Shown: positions 1 to 7,470 of the stretch, one piece after another
Layout of the letters: every line of letters begins with the position of its first letter
Numbering within the stretch: position 1 is the first letter of the stretch
Position numbers and translations under genes: made by a program
The notes under the pieces: generated by a model
Told to the model about the DNA's origin: nothing
The model's database searches: none
The model's input: the letters and a program-made list of their open reading frames with translations, nothing else
Assembly (NCBI RefSeq): GCF_000145615.1
Contig: NC_014410.1
Location: forward strand, 186,001 to 250,000
Direction: 5' to 3'
DNA: 64,000 bases
Source of the DNA: Thermoanaerobacterium thermosaccharolyticum DSM 571
GTDB taxonomy: Bacteria > Bacillota > Thermoanaerobacteria > Thermoanaerobacterales > Thermoanaerobacteraceae

Positions 1-1118
1 TCCTGCAGCAATGAATAAGTACGTGAATAAGTATGTGGCTGAAATATGCATATTATTCTATTGTGAGGGTAATTTAATGCAGACGAAAGAGTGGCTTTGA
101 TTTCTGTTGGGTGATGTGCGTAGTCGTCGATTATGATAGCACCATCTAAAGTGCCTTTAAACTCAAATCTTCTATGTGTACCCTTAAATTTTTTGATTAT
201 CGAAGGAGTGCTTTTTATATCTACTCCCAGAAGGTGACAAACAGCCAATGTTGCTAACGCATTGTATATGTTGTGCTTTCCTACGATGGATAACTCAAAA
301 TTTTGAATGAATACACCATTGTAATATACATCAAATGAAGGGAATCCCTTTTCATCAAATTTTATGTTTTTTGCATTCCATGTACAATTACTGTCAATTC
401 CAAATGTTATAATATTTCGGTCAACATTTTTAAGTACGCTCATAGTATTTGAATCATCACCGCATGCTACCACAAATCCATCTTTTGGCACAAGGTTTGC
501 AAACTGTGTAAATGACTGCTTTATATTGTCGATATTTTTAAAGTAATCAAGATGATCTGAATCCACATTTAAAATGACAGCAATATAAGGATAAAATTTT
601 AAAAAACTATCTGTATATTCACATGCTTCAGTTACAAAATAATCTGATTTTCCTACTCTGACATTTCCGCCGATGACGTCCACTTCACCGCCGACTAGAA
701 CTGTAGGATCGTAATTCATCTCTTCAAGCAATACTGAAATCAATGATGTTGTGGTCGTCTTTCCGTGGCTTCCAGCTACACCAATGCCATATTTGTATTT
801 TTTCATTATCTCACCTAAAAGAGTGGCCCTGTCTATTGTTGGGATGTTAAGCTCCCTTGCTCTAATCATTTCGGGATTATCTTCTTTTACTGCTGCTGTG
901 TATACAACTAAATTAGCACCATCAACATTTGAAGCGTTATGGGGAATATTTATAATTGCGCCTTCATCTTTCAACTTTTGAATTATGTAGGAATCTTTTA
1001 TATCAGAACCTGTAACAATGTGGCCAGCATTTAGCATTATATGAGCAAGACCACTCATGCTAATACCGCCAATGCCTATAAAATGTACTCTATCGAAATT
1101 TTCAATATTTACTTTCAT
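1..1118 (-). CDS. murC: UDP-N-acetylmuramate--L-alanine ligase, C-terminus cut by window edge
   Basis: Cytoplasmic ATP-dependent ligase that adds L-alanine to UDP-MurNAc, the first amino acid of the peptidoglycan stem peptide. The visible 372 codons begin with MKVNIENFDRVHFIGIGG, the Rossmann-like UDP-binding start of MurC. They continue with GSHGKTTT (the ATP P-loop), the central ligase motif HRRFEFKG and the C-terminal DDYAHHPTE followed by FQPHTYSRT, all MurC signatures. About 85 residues of the usual 455-460 lie beyond position 1. The ATG at 1118 is preceded on the - strand by GAGGTG at good spacing. The gene is divergent from purR with about 157 bp between them. It is absent from the six-frame list only because it runs off the edge. 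The family call is secure. Confidence 0.95.
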   Translation of the reverse strand, partial: MKVNIENFDRVHFIGIGGISMSGLAHIMLNAGHIVTGSDIKDSYIIQKLKDEGAIINIPHNASNVDGANLVVYTAAVKEDNPEMIRARELNIPTIDRATLLGEIMKKYKYGIGVAGSHGKTTTTSLISVLLEEMNYDPTVLVGGEVDVIGGNVRVGKSDYFVTEACEYTDSFLKFYPYIAVILNVDSDHLDYFKNIDNIKQSFTQFANLVPKDGFVVACGDDSNTMSVLKNVDRNIITFGIDSNCTWNAKNIKFDEKGFPSFDVYYNGVFIQNFELSIVGKHNIYNALATLAVCHLLGVDIKSTPSIIKKFKGTHRRFEFKGTLDGAIIIDDYAHHPTEIKATLSSALNYPHNRIICIFQPHTYSRTYSLLQ

Positions 1119-1213
1119 TTTAATTACACCTCTTTCAAATTTTGTTATTATTATTACCAAAAAACAGTCACTTTATAAAGATAAAATACTATACAAAAAG
1201 ATTATATCACATA

Positions 1214-1257
1214 TTGCAAATTAATGAACTTTAAAATATAATGTTAAGTAAAAGTTT
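1214..1257 (+). promoter_or_regulatory. purR promoter with candidate PurBox-like inverted repeat
   Basis: TTGCAA at 1214-1219 and TATAAT at 1237-1242 are 17 bp apart, a good sigma-A promoter for purR. GAACTTT (1226-1232) and AAAGTTT (1251-1257) form an imperfect inverted repeat around the -10 box. Bacillus PurR binds paired GAAC-containing PurBoxes and represses its own gene, so this could be an autoregulatory operator. The promoter is well supported. The operator is an inference from half-site resemblance. Confidence 0.5.
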
Positions 1258-1275
1258 GTCTTTGGAGGTTTTTCG

Positions 1276-2124
1276 ATGAATGCATACAAAAGGTACGAGA
1301 GAATCAGTGTGATACTTAAGATATTGACCGAAAACCCCAATAAATTATTTAATTTAAATTATTTTATGGACTTATTTAATGTAGCAAAATCAACTGCATC
1401 AGAAGATATAGATATACTTAAAAGTATATTAGAAAAGTTCGGCCTAGGTGATATAAAAACAGTTGCAGGAGCTGGTGGAGGGATTAAATATATTCCTATA
1501 AATAATATAGATAATTTTCATGAATTTATGATAGATATATGCAGAAAGCTTGAAGACCCCAAGAGGATAATTCCGGGAGGTTTTTTGTATACTGCTGATA
1601 TTATCTATTCGCCACAATATGCAAATAAAATAGGTGAAATTCTTTCGTATCCATTTCAAGAAAAAGATGTTGATGCTGTTGTGACGGTGGAGACAAAAGG
1701 TATACCTATTGCTATGATGTGTGCAAGAGCTTTAAATGTGCCTTTAGTTATTATAAGACAGGACAATAGAGTTACTGAGGGCTCGTCAGTTTCAATAAAC
1801 TACGTTTCAGGTTCACAAAAGCAGATAAAAGCCATGTCGCTTTCTAGGAGATCCTTAGAGAGAAATTCAAAAGTAGTTTTAATAGATGATTTCATGAAAG
1901 CTGGAGGTACTATAAAAGGCATGATTGAGCTCATGAATGAGTTTGATGCGGAAGTATTGGGTGCGGGTGTAATGATAGCAACAAAAGAGCCTGAAGTTAA
2001 AGTGGTAAAGAATTATTTTTCTATATTTACGTTGGTTGAGATGAATGAAGATAAAGAAACTATAAAGATGGAAATAAGTGATTGGCTAATGTATAATATG
2101 CATAAAAATGGAAATAATAGCTAA
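1276..2124 (+). CDS. purR: Pur operon repressor PurR
   Basis: Transcriptional repressor of purine biosynthesis that senses PRPP. The 282 residues match the Bacillus PurR length. An N-terminal winged-helix region (about 1-75) is followed by a type I phosphoribosyltransferase fold. The PRPP-binding loop VLIDDFMKAGGT is at about 201-212, and the flexible loop carries the VTEGSSVSINYVSGS segment. Start ATG 1276 is preceded by GGAGGT at 1264-1269. In Bacillus purR sits directly upstream of ridA and spoVG. Here ridA is missing and spoVG follows about 160 bp later. The protein is a repressor rather than an enzyme because the HTH domain is fused to the PRTase domain, as in the PurR family. Confidence 0.95.
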   Translation: MNAYKRYERISVILKILTENPNKLFNLNYFMDLFNVAKSTASEDIDILKSILEKFGLGDIKTVAGAGGGIKYIPINNIDNFHEFMIDICRKLEDPKRIIPGGFLYTADIIYSPQYANKIGEILSYPFQEKDVDAVVTVETKGIPIAMMCARALNVPLVIIRQDNRVTEGSSVSINYVSGSQKQIKAMSLSRRSLERNSKVVLIDDFMKAGGTIKGMIELMNEFDAEVLGAGVMIATKEPEVKVVKNYFSIFTLVEMNEDKETIKMEISDWLMYNMHKNGNNS

Positions 2125-2180
2125 GACGACATAAAATGAAATTTTTTATCATAATTTTTCTAAATTTTAAATTTTGATGG

Positions 2181-2205
2181 AGGAAATTTTGATTTAATGG
2201 CGAAT
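2181..2205 (+). promoter_or_regulatory. Sigma-H-type promoter of spoVG
   Basis: AGGAAAT at 2181-2187 and GAAT at 2202-2205 match the sigma-H consensus (AGGAWWT, then GAAT). The distance from the start of AGGA to the start of GAAT is 21 nt, the same as I recall for Bacillus subtilis spoVG, the archetype of this promoter class. No good sigma-A promoter competes in the gap. The match is by eye. Confidence 0.65.
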
Positions 2206-2286
2206 AATATTAAGGTAAGAAATTTTTCTTAAGTACTTTCTAATATCATATATCATTGGCTTATTTTGCAGGAAGGTGGTGAGCTT

Positions 2287-2568
2287 ATGGAAATTACAGA
2301 CGTTAGGGTGAGAAAGATAAATGAGGAAGGCAAGATGAGAGCTGTGGTTTCTGTAACCTTCGATAATGAATTTGTTGTTCATGATATAAAGGTTATTGAG
2401 GGACAGAATGGTTTGTTTATAGCTATGCCTAGCCGCAAGACACCCGAAGGAGAGTTTAAAGATATTGCACATCCAATAAATTCGGAGACTAGAGCAAAGA
2501 TTCAGACTGCGATACTTAGCGAGTATGAGAAAGCGAAAGAGCAGGACAAGCCACAGGGTCAGGAATAA
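2287..2568 (+). CDS. spoVG: Septation regulator / RNA-binding protein SpoVG
   Basis: Small conserved protein of 93 residues that affects septation and asymmetric division and binds nucleic acids in several Firmicutes. It opens with [11 protein letters not shown] and contains the family core around [19 protein letters not shown] and [12 protein letters not shown] chose the ATG at 2287 because GGTGGTG (2277-2283) gives a ribosome binding site, and the in-frame TTG at 2266 lies upstream of it. The tail is charged ([10 protein letters not shown]), typical of the family. It is monocistronic, framed by a sigma-H promoter and a strong terminator, and followed by glmU as in Bacillus. Confidence 0.95.
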   Translation: MEITDVRVRKINEEGKMRAVVSVTFDNEFVVHDIKVIEGQNGLFIAMPSRKTPEGEFKDIAHPINSETRAKIQTAILSEYEKAKEQDKPQGQE

Positions 2569-2597
2569 AAAGGAGATTTCTCCTTTTTATTTTTTTG
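2564..2597 (+). terminator. Terminator after spoVG
   Basis: A 12-bp perfect stem (2564-2575 with 2580-2591) has an ATTT loop and is followed by a T run. It overlaps the spoVG stop codon and separates spoVG from glmU. Confidence 0.85.
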
Positions 2598-2626
2598 TTG
2601 AACTTTGTTTAAAATATAGTTAAAAT
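2598..2626 (+). promoter_or_regulatory. Sigma-A promoter of glmU-prs
   Basis: TTGAAC at 2598-2603 and TAAAAT at 2621-2626 are separated by 17 bp, directly behind the spoVG terminator. Confidence 0.5.
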
Positions 2627-2676
2627 AGTATAGGAATGTGTAGAAAATATAAATGAAAATAGTAGAAGGTGTCGCA

Positions 2677-4050
2677 ATGGATAATTTTTATACGCTTATA
2701 CTTGCTGCGGGACTTGGAAAGAGGATGAAGTCAAAACATCCAAAAGTCCTTCATAAAGTTTGCGAAAGACCTATGGTGGAGTGGGTTGTAAGAAGTGCCA
2801 AAGAAGCTGGAGCAAAAGATGTAGTGGTTGTTTTGGGACATGGTGCTGAAGAAGTTAAAAGCGCCTTAGGCGACAGTGTGAAATATGCATATCAGGAAAA
2901 GCAGCTTGGTACAGGACATGCTGTCATGGCTTCGAAGGATTTGTTGCCAGATACAGGTAATATTATGATTTTAACTGGTGATACACCACTTATAATGCCA
3001 GAGACATTGAAAAAATTCTATAACTTTCATTTAAAAGAGCAAAATTCTATTACTGTATTGTCTTCATTTTTTGATGTTCCGGATGGTTATGGAAGAATTG
3101 TAAGGGATGTAAATGGGAATGTTCTAAAAATAATCGAAGACAAAGATGCAGATGAGGCAATAAAAGGCATCCATGAGATAAATTCCGGCATGTACATTTT
3201 TAATTCTGACTATTTAAAGAAATCGCTTCAATATATAAACAACAACAATGCACAAGGTGAGTATTATCTGACGGATGCCGTAGAGATTGTAATAAGACTT
3301 GGTGGAAAAGTAGGCGCATATTCAGCTCCAAATGAAGAAATAATGGGAGTTAATACGAGAGTGCAGCTTCAAGAGGCAGAAAAGGCTATGAGAAGAAGGA
3401 TTAATAAAAGACTTATGTTAGACGGTGTAACTATAATTGATCCTGATAATACCTACATCGGTCCTGACGTAGTAATAGGTATGGATACAATAATTTACCC
3501 CGGTACACGCATAGAAGGTAAGACTTCAATCGGTGAGGATTGTGAAATCGGCCCTAATTCTTACATCATTGATTCAGAGATAGGAAATGGATGCAGAATA
3601 ATATTTTCCATGATAACTGAGTCAAAACTTTATAACAATATAAAACTTGGACCGTTTGCTCAAATAAGGCCTGAAAGTGTAATACACAATAATGCAAAAC
3701 TTGGTAACTTCATCGAGATTAAAAAATCTGTTATAGGTGAAGGGACGAAAGTGCCGCATTTGACTTATATAGGTGATGCAGAGGTTGGAAAGCGTGTAAA
3801 CATGGGATGTGGTTCTATAGTTGTAAATTACGATGGCAAGAAAAAACATAAGACGATTATAGGTGATGACGTTTTTGTAGGATGCAATGTAAATCTTGTG
3901 TCGCCTGTCAAAATTAACAATAATGCTTTTATAGCTGCAGGATCGACTATAACCGATGAGGTACCGGACGGTGCACTTGCGATAGCAAGGTGTCGCCAGA
4001 CAAATAAAGAAGGCTGGGTAGAAGAAAGAAGAAAAAAAGGAGGACTATAG
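2677..4050 (+). CDS. glmU: Bifunctional GlmU: glucosamine-1-P acetyltransferase / GlcNAc-1-P uridyltransferase
   Basis: Makes UDP-GlcNAc for peptidoglycan and teichoic acids from glucosamine-1-phosphate, acetyl-CoA and UTP. The N-terminal uridyltransferase has the LAAGLGKRM loop at residues 9-17. The C-terminal half is a left-handed beta-helix of hexapeptide repeats, visible as IGP/IGE/IGN runs from about residue 255, ending with the acetyltransferase segment [17 protein letters not shown]. The 457-residue length equals the family norm. ATG 2677 has AGAAGGTG 6 nt upstream. An in-frame ATG at 2653 has no binding site. The prs gene follows 2 nt after the stop, a conserved pair because both supply nucleotide-activated precursors. 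Confidence 0.97.
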   Translation: MDNFYTLILAAGLGKRMKSKHPKVLHKVCERPMVEWVVRSAKEAGAKDVVVVLGHGAEEVKSALGDSVKYAYQEKQLGTGHAVMASKDLLPDTGNIMILTGDTPLIMPETLKKFYNFHLKEQNSITVLSSFFDVPDGYGRIVRDVNGNVLKIIEDKDADEAIKGIHEINSGMYIFNSDYLKKSLQYINNNNAQGEYYLTDAVEIVIRLGGKVGAYSAPNEEIMGVNTRVQLQEAEKAMRRRINKRLMLDGVTIIDPDNTYIGPDVVIGMDTIIYPGTRIEGKTSIGEDCEIGPNSYIIDSEIGNGCRIIFSMITESKLYNNIKLGPFAQIRPESVIHNNAKLGNFIEIKKSVIGEGTKVPHLTYIGDAEVGKRVNMGCGSIVVNYDGKKKHKTIIGDDVFVGCNVNLVSPVKINNNAFIAAGSTITDEVPDGALAIARCRQTNKEGWVEERRKKGGL

Positions 4051-4052
4051 GA

Positions 4053-5003
4053 GTGGTAAGACACGGAGGAGCTATAAAGATTTTTAGTGGCAATTCAAAT
4101 CCTGCATTGGCAAAAGAGATTGCAGAAAATTTAGGCCTTACATTAGGCGATTCGGAAGTTGGGACTTTTAGTGATGGTGAAATAAGTGTTAGAATTAAGG
4201 AAAGCATAAGAGGTGCAAATGTTTTTGTAGTTCAGTCCACGTGTTCACCAGTCAATGATAATTTAATGGAGCTTCTTATAATGATAGATGCCTTTAAAAG
4301 AGCATCTGCAGGTGAAATCACTGCAGTTATCCCTTACTATGGGTATGCTAGGCAAGATAGAAAGTCAAAGCCTAGAGATCCGATAACAGCTAAGTTAGTG
4401 GCTGATCTCATAACAGTTGCCGGGGCTGATAGAGTTCTCACGATGGACCTTCATGCTGCGCAGATTCAAGGCTATTTTAATATACCTGTTGATCATCTTC
4501 TTGGTGGTCCAATACTTGCAAAGTATTTTATGGAAAAGGATCTTGGTGGCGACGTTGTTGTAGTATCTCCAGACCATGGAAGCGTTGTAAGAGCGAGAAA
4601 TTTTGCAGAAAAGCTTAATGCTCCAATTGCTATAATAGACAAAAGAAGGCCAAAGGCAAATGTGGCAGAGATAATGAATTTGATAGGTGATGTTAGAGGG
4701 AAAATAGCAATACTGGTAGACGATCTAATTGATACTGCTGGGACATTGCAACAAGGTGCACAGGCTCTCATTGACAATGGAGCAAAAGAGGTTTATGCAT
4801 GTGCAACGCATGGTGTTTTATCTGGTCCTGCGATAGAGAGGCTAATTGATTCTCCTATCAAGGAATTGGTAATAACAGATACAATTCCGTTACCAGAAGA
4901 AAAAAAGATAAGTAAAATCAAAATAAGGACTGTGGCTCCACTGTTGGCAGAAGCAATAATGCGCATATATGAAGGTATGTCTGTTAGTAAATTGTTTGTA
5001 TAG
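4053..5003 (+). CDS. prs: Ribose-phosphate pyrophosphokinase (PRPP synthetase)
   Basis: Converts ribose-5-phosphate and ATP to PRPP for purine, pyrimidine, histidine and NAD synthesis. The 316 residues match the class I enzyme. Visible signatures are the [12 protein letters not shown] start, the flexible loop [13 protein letters not shown], the metal-site histidine in [12 protein letters not shown], and the PRPP-binding loop [11 protein letters not shown]. The GTG start at 4053 has AGGAGG about 8 nt upstream, inside the end of glmU. It is cotranscribed with glmU and ends at a hairpin terminator. PRPP is also the effector of PurR, encoded upstream. Confidence 0.97.
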   Translation: MVRHGGAIKIFSGNSNPALAKEIAENLGLTLGDSEVGTFSDGEISVRIKESIRGANVFVVQSTCSPVNDNLMELLIMIDAFKRASAGEITAVIPYYGYARQDRKSKPRDPITAKLVADLITVAGADRVLTMDLHAAQIQGYFNIPVDHLLGGPILAKYFMEKDLGGDVVVVSPDHGSVVRARNFAEKLNAPIAIIDKRRPKANVAEIMNLIGDVRGKIAILVDDLIDTAGTLQQGAQALIDNGAKEVYACATHGVLSGPAIERLIDSPIKELVITDTIPLPEEKKISKIKIRTVAPLLAEAIMRIYEGMSVSKLFV

Positions 5004-5024
5004 GCACTAAGGTGCCTTTTTTTT
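5002..5024 (+). terminator. Terminator after prs
   Basis: AGGCAC (5002-5007), loop TAAG and GTGCCT (5012-5017) are followed by eight T. The hairpin begins in the prs stop codon. Confidence 0.85.
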
Positions 5025-5047
5025 GTAACCTAAATGTCTTCCATCAT

Positions 5048-5076
5048 TTGCGGTTTTATAATCTATTTTGTATAAT
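5048..5076 (+). promoter_or_regulatory. Sigma-A promoter of the two-component operon
   Basis: TTGCGG (5048-5053) and TATAAT (5071-5076) are separated by 17 bp, upstream of the response regulator start at 5106. It lacks the 11-bp repeats seen at 7222 and 7392, so autoregulation through those boxes is not apparent here. Confidence 0.5.
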
Positions 5077-5105
5077 AGTTTTAAGGTTTAATAAGGGGTG
5101 TTTAT

Positions 5106-5789
5106 ATGGGCGAAAATAAAAAAATATATATAGTTGACGATGATAGAAATATATGTGAGATAATTTCATTATATCTTGAAAAAGAAGGCTTTGCTACAGT
5201 AAGAATTGGTGACGGGGTGACAGCACTGAATAAAATCAAAGAAGAACTTCCATTGCTTATTATACTTGATTTGATGCTTCCAGGCATTGATGGAATGACT
5301 TTGTGCAAAGAAGTGAGAAAATTTACGGATGTGCCTATTATAATGCTTACAGCAAAAGGTGATACATTTGATAAAGTTTTAGGGCTTGAGATAGGTGCTG
5401 ACGATTACATCGTAAAACCATTTGACGGGAAAGAACTGGTGGCTCGTGTAAAGGCTGTATTAAGAAGGTATGAGCATGAGGAGAATGATGGAGACAGTGT
5501 AACATATCCAGACCTTTCCATAAGTCTAAGCGAGTACAAAGTAAAATATAAAGGAGAGAATGTTGATCTTACGCCAAAAGAGCTGGAGCTTTTTTACTTT
5601 TTGTGTACGCATCCTAATAAAGTTTTCACAAGAGATCAATTGCTGGAAAATGTTTGGGGATATGAGTATATGGGAGACAGCAGGACTGTAGATGTTCATA
5701 TAAAGCGATTAAGAGAGAAAATAGGGGATGGTCCAAACTGGAAATTGACGACTGTATGGGGTGTTGGATATAAATTCGAGGTGAAGTGA
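5106..5789 (+). CDS. OmpR/PhoB-family response regulator
   Basis: DNA-binding output of a two-component system. The receiver domain (about 1-120) has the acidic pair in IVDDDRN, the phosphoacceptor Asp55 in ILDLMLPG, Thr82 in MLTAKG and Lys104 in VKPF. The C-terminal winged helix (about 130-227) has LTPKELELFYFL, the recognition region RTVDVHIKRLREKIG and the final VWGVGYKF. The 227-residue length is normal. The kinase follows 1 nt after the stop and htrA is 260 bp further on. Three 11-bp direct repeats, typical of PhoB-class binding sites, stand before htrA and before a short RNA, so they are probably targets. I do not give a gene name because this class (PhoP, CssR, WalR, ResD) cannot be separated by eye. 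Confidence 0.92.
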   Translation: MGENKKIYIVDDDRNICEIISLYLEKEGFATVRIGDGVTALNKIKEELPLLIILDLMLPGIDGMTLCKEVRKFTDVPIIMLTAKGDTFDKVLGLEIGADDYIVKPFDGKELVARVKAVLRRYEHEENDGDSVTYPDLSISLSEYKVKYKGENVDLTPKELELFYFLCTHPNKVFTRDQLLENVWGYEYMGDSRTVDVHIKRLREKIGDGPNWKLTTVWGVGYKFEVK

Positions 5790-5790
5790 T

Positions 5791-7212
5791 TTGAGTAGAA
5801 ACAGGCTTTTTAGAAGGCTGCTTTTTACCAATATAACGATAATAGTGCTGACGATGGTGATACTGTCCGCACTGTTTTATATTATGTTTGAAAATTATTA
5901 TTTTCGCGATAAAGAGAAAATAATGGTTGAGGAAGGAAAGCAGATAAACACTATTTTAAATGATTACTTAATAGGAGACATTGATATTGACAGATTAAAT
6001 CAGAATTTAAATGTTGTTGATAGGTTGATAAATGCATCAATTTGGGTTGTAAGCACAGATGGACATATATATATACAGTCTAGGGATTTTGAGAAGAACT
6101 GGACAGGTGTAACATTAAGCAAAGATGATATTAAAAATATATTGAGAGGTGAGACGATTGTAAGAAGAGGGTATTTCGGCGGAAGGTTTACACAGCCTGT
6201 TCTTACTGTTGGACTTCCTCTTATATTGGGCGGTAAAATACAAGGTGCAATATTTATGCATGCACCGATTGTAGAGATGCAAAAAACGCTTATGGATATT
6301 TTTTTCATAATGCTTTTAGCTATATCAATATCTATATTTATTGCATTCATACTAATTTCTTACACGTCTAAGAGAATATCTAATCCATTAAAGGAAATGA
6401 GCATTGCCACAGAAAAAATGGCTAAAGGTGATTTTTCCACGAAGATAAATGTTGTAGATGATGACGAGATAGGGGATTTATCAAAATCATTCAATGCCAT
6501 GTCCAGTGAACTAGGGAGAATGGACAACGCAAGAAGAGAGTTTGTTGCAAATGTTTCTCACGAACTTCGGTCACCTTTATCTACAATTCAAGGCTATATA
6601 GACGGCGTTGTTGACGGCACGATACCAATGGAGAAATCAAAATTTTATTTAGAAATCGCTCAAAAAGAAACGCGGCGCATGTCTAGGCTTATATCTGAAC
6701 TTTTGGATATAACAAAAATGGAGTCGGGAGCTTTTCCCCTGAATCTAGTCGAGTTTGATATCAATGAGCTTATCAGATTGACTATTATCAAGATGGAATC
6801 TCGAATAAACAAAAAGGATTTGATGGTTAAGGTTGATTTTGACAGTGATAAAGATATTGTAGAAGCCGACAAAGATAAAATAGAGCAAGTGCTGACGAAT
6901 TTAATTGATAATGCGATCAAATTTTCGAATCCAGGTGGATATATACACATCGTCACAGAAAAATCGAAGGATAAATTATTCATAAAAGTTCACAATAAGG
7001 GAAAGACGATACCGCCGGACGAGATAGACCATATCTGGGATAGATTTTACAAGGTTGATAAATCTAGAAGTGGAAGTCCTGGAGTTGGACTGGGATTATA
7101 TATTGTAAGAAGTATTATAAATCTCCATAATGAAGACATTTGGGTTACCAGCAGTGATGAAGAAGGTACTACTTTTACTTTTACACTGAAGTTGAAAAAA
7201 GTTAAGCAATAG
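5791..7212 (+). CDS. Sensor histidine kinase with HAMP domain
   Basis: Membrane-bound partner of the upstream response regulator. Order of parts: TM1 at about 10-33, an extracytoplasmic sensor region of roughly 135 residues (about 34-167), TM2 at about 168-190, HAMP at about 190-243, and HisKA with the phosphoacceptor His257 in ANVSHELRSPL. The HATPase domain follows with NLIDNAIKFS (N box) and DRFYKVDKSRSG...GVGLGLYIV (F and G2 boxes). It has 473 residues. The TTG start at 5791 follows GAGGTGAAG, which ends inside the regulator gene. The extracytoplasmic domain looks like a dCache/PAS-type fold (WVVSTDGHIYIQSR), so the ligand may be a cell-envelope signal. The htrA neighbour suggests envelope or secretion stress, which is an inference. 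Confidence 0.92.
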   Translation: MSRNRLFRRLLFTNITIIVLTMVILSALFYIMFENYYFRDKEKIMVEEGKQINTILNDYLIGDIDIDRLNQNLNVVDRLINASIWVVSTDGHIYIQSRDFEKNWTGVTLSKDDIKNILRGETIVRRGYFGGRFTQPVLTVGLPLILGGKIQGAIFMHAPIVEMQKTLMDIFFIMLLAISISIFIAFILISYTSKRISNPLKEMSIATEKMAKGDFSTKINVVDDDEIGDLSKSFNAMSSELGRMDNARREFVANVSHELRSPLSTIQGYIDGVVDGTIPMEKSKFYLEIAQKETRRMSRLISELLDITKMESGAFPLNLVEFDINELIRLTIIKMESRINKKDLMVKVDFDSDKDIVEADKDKIEQVLTNLIDNAIKFSNPGGYIHIVTEKSKDKLFIKVHNKGKTIPPDEIDHIWDRFYKVDKSRSGSPGVGLGLYIVRSIINLHNEDIWVTSSDEEGTTFTFTLKLKKVKQ

Positions 7213-7221
7213 AATAAATTT

Positions 7222-7264
7222 TTTACAATTTGTTCATAATTTATTCATAAATTAAAGATATAAT
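7222..7264 (+). promoter_or_regulatory. Promoter A with three 11-bp response-regulator-type repeats
   Basis: TTTACAATTTG, TTCATAATTTA and TTCATAAATTA run head to tail at 7222-7254. They end 4 bp before a perfect -10 box TATAAT (7259-7264). There is no good -35 box, as expected for an activator-dependent promoter where the repeats cover the -35 region. It lies just after the kinase stop codon and points at the 75-nt interval ended by the hairpin at 7311-7336. Promoter B at 7392 has the same layout. Confidence 0.6.
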
Positions 7265-7270
7265 AATACT

Positions 7271-7345
7271 TGAGAGAGAGAAAAGCCTCTCCTTGACCTC
7301 CCTTATTATAGCAGCTCGAGCCACCCCTCGAGCTGCATTTATTTT
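7271..7345 (+). ncRNA. Candidate small RNA with CU-rich anti-SD segments
   Basis: The -10 box at 7259-7264 predicts a start near 7271. A strong hairpin ends the transcript near 7345, giving about 75 nt with no open reading frame. The 5' part can fold weakly (GAGAG with CTCTC). The middle is CU-rich and unpaired: CCTCTCCTT at 7286-7294 and ACCTCCCTT at 7296-7304, complementary to Shine-Dalgarno sequences. The terminator loop is CCACCC. CU-rich single-stranded seeds are a hallmark of Firmicute regulatory RNAs that block translation starts. The alternative is that this is only the 3' end of the kinase transcript and its terminator. The dedicated promoter argues for a separate RNA. Confidence 0.45.
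7311..7345 (+). terminator. Strong hairpin terminator between kinase and htrA
   Basis: GCAGCTCGAG (7311-7320) and CTCGAGCTGC (7327-7336) form a perfect 10-bp GC-rich stem around loop CCACCC, followed by ATTTATTTT. It would end both kinase read-through and the short RNA from promoter A. Confidence 0.75.
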
Positions 7346-7391
7346 CACGTTTATCTTGCAAATTCAATTGGCGTTAAATTATTAAAAATAA

Positions 7392-7434
7392 TTTACAATA
7401 TGTTCACAGTTTATTAAAAATTCTAATCTATAAT
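7392..7434 (+). promoter_or_regulatory. Promoter B (htrA) with the same 11-bp repeat architecture
   Basis: TTTACAATATG, TTCACAGTTTA and a degenerate third copy lie at 7392-7424, with TATAAT at 7429-7434. The distance from the first repeat to the -10 is 37 bp, exactly as at promoter A. Over the 43-bp region 33 positions are identical to promoter A by my count. It drives htrA, whose start is at 7471. Confidence 0.6.
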
Positions 7435-7470
7435 GTAATCATGAAGAAATGATTAAGGAGGATGATTGAT

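Noticed and set aside
364-981. Plus-strand open frames of 60 and 76 codons
   Set aside because: They lie antisense inside murC, which has all ligase motifs on the minus strand.
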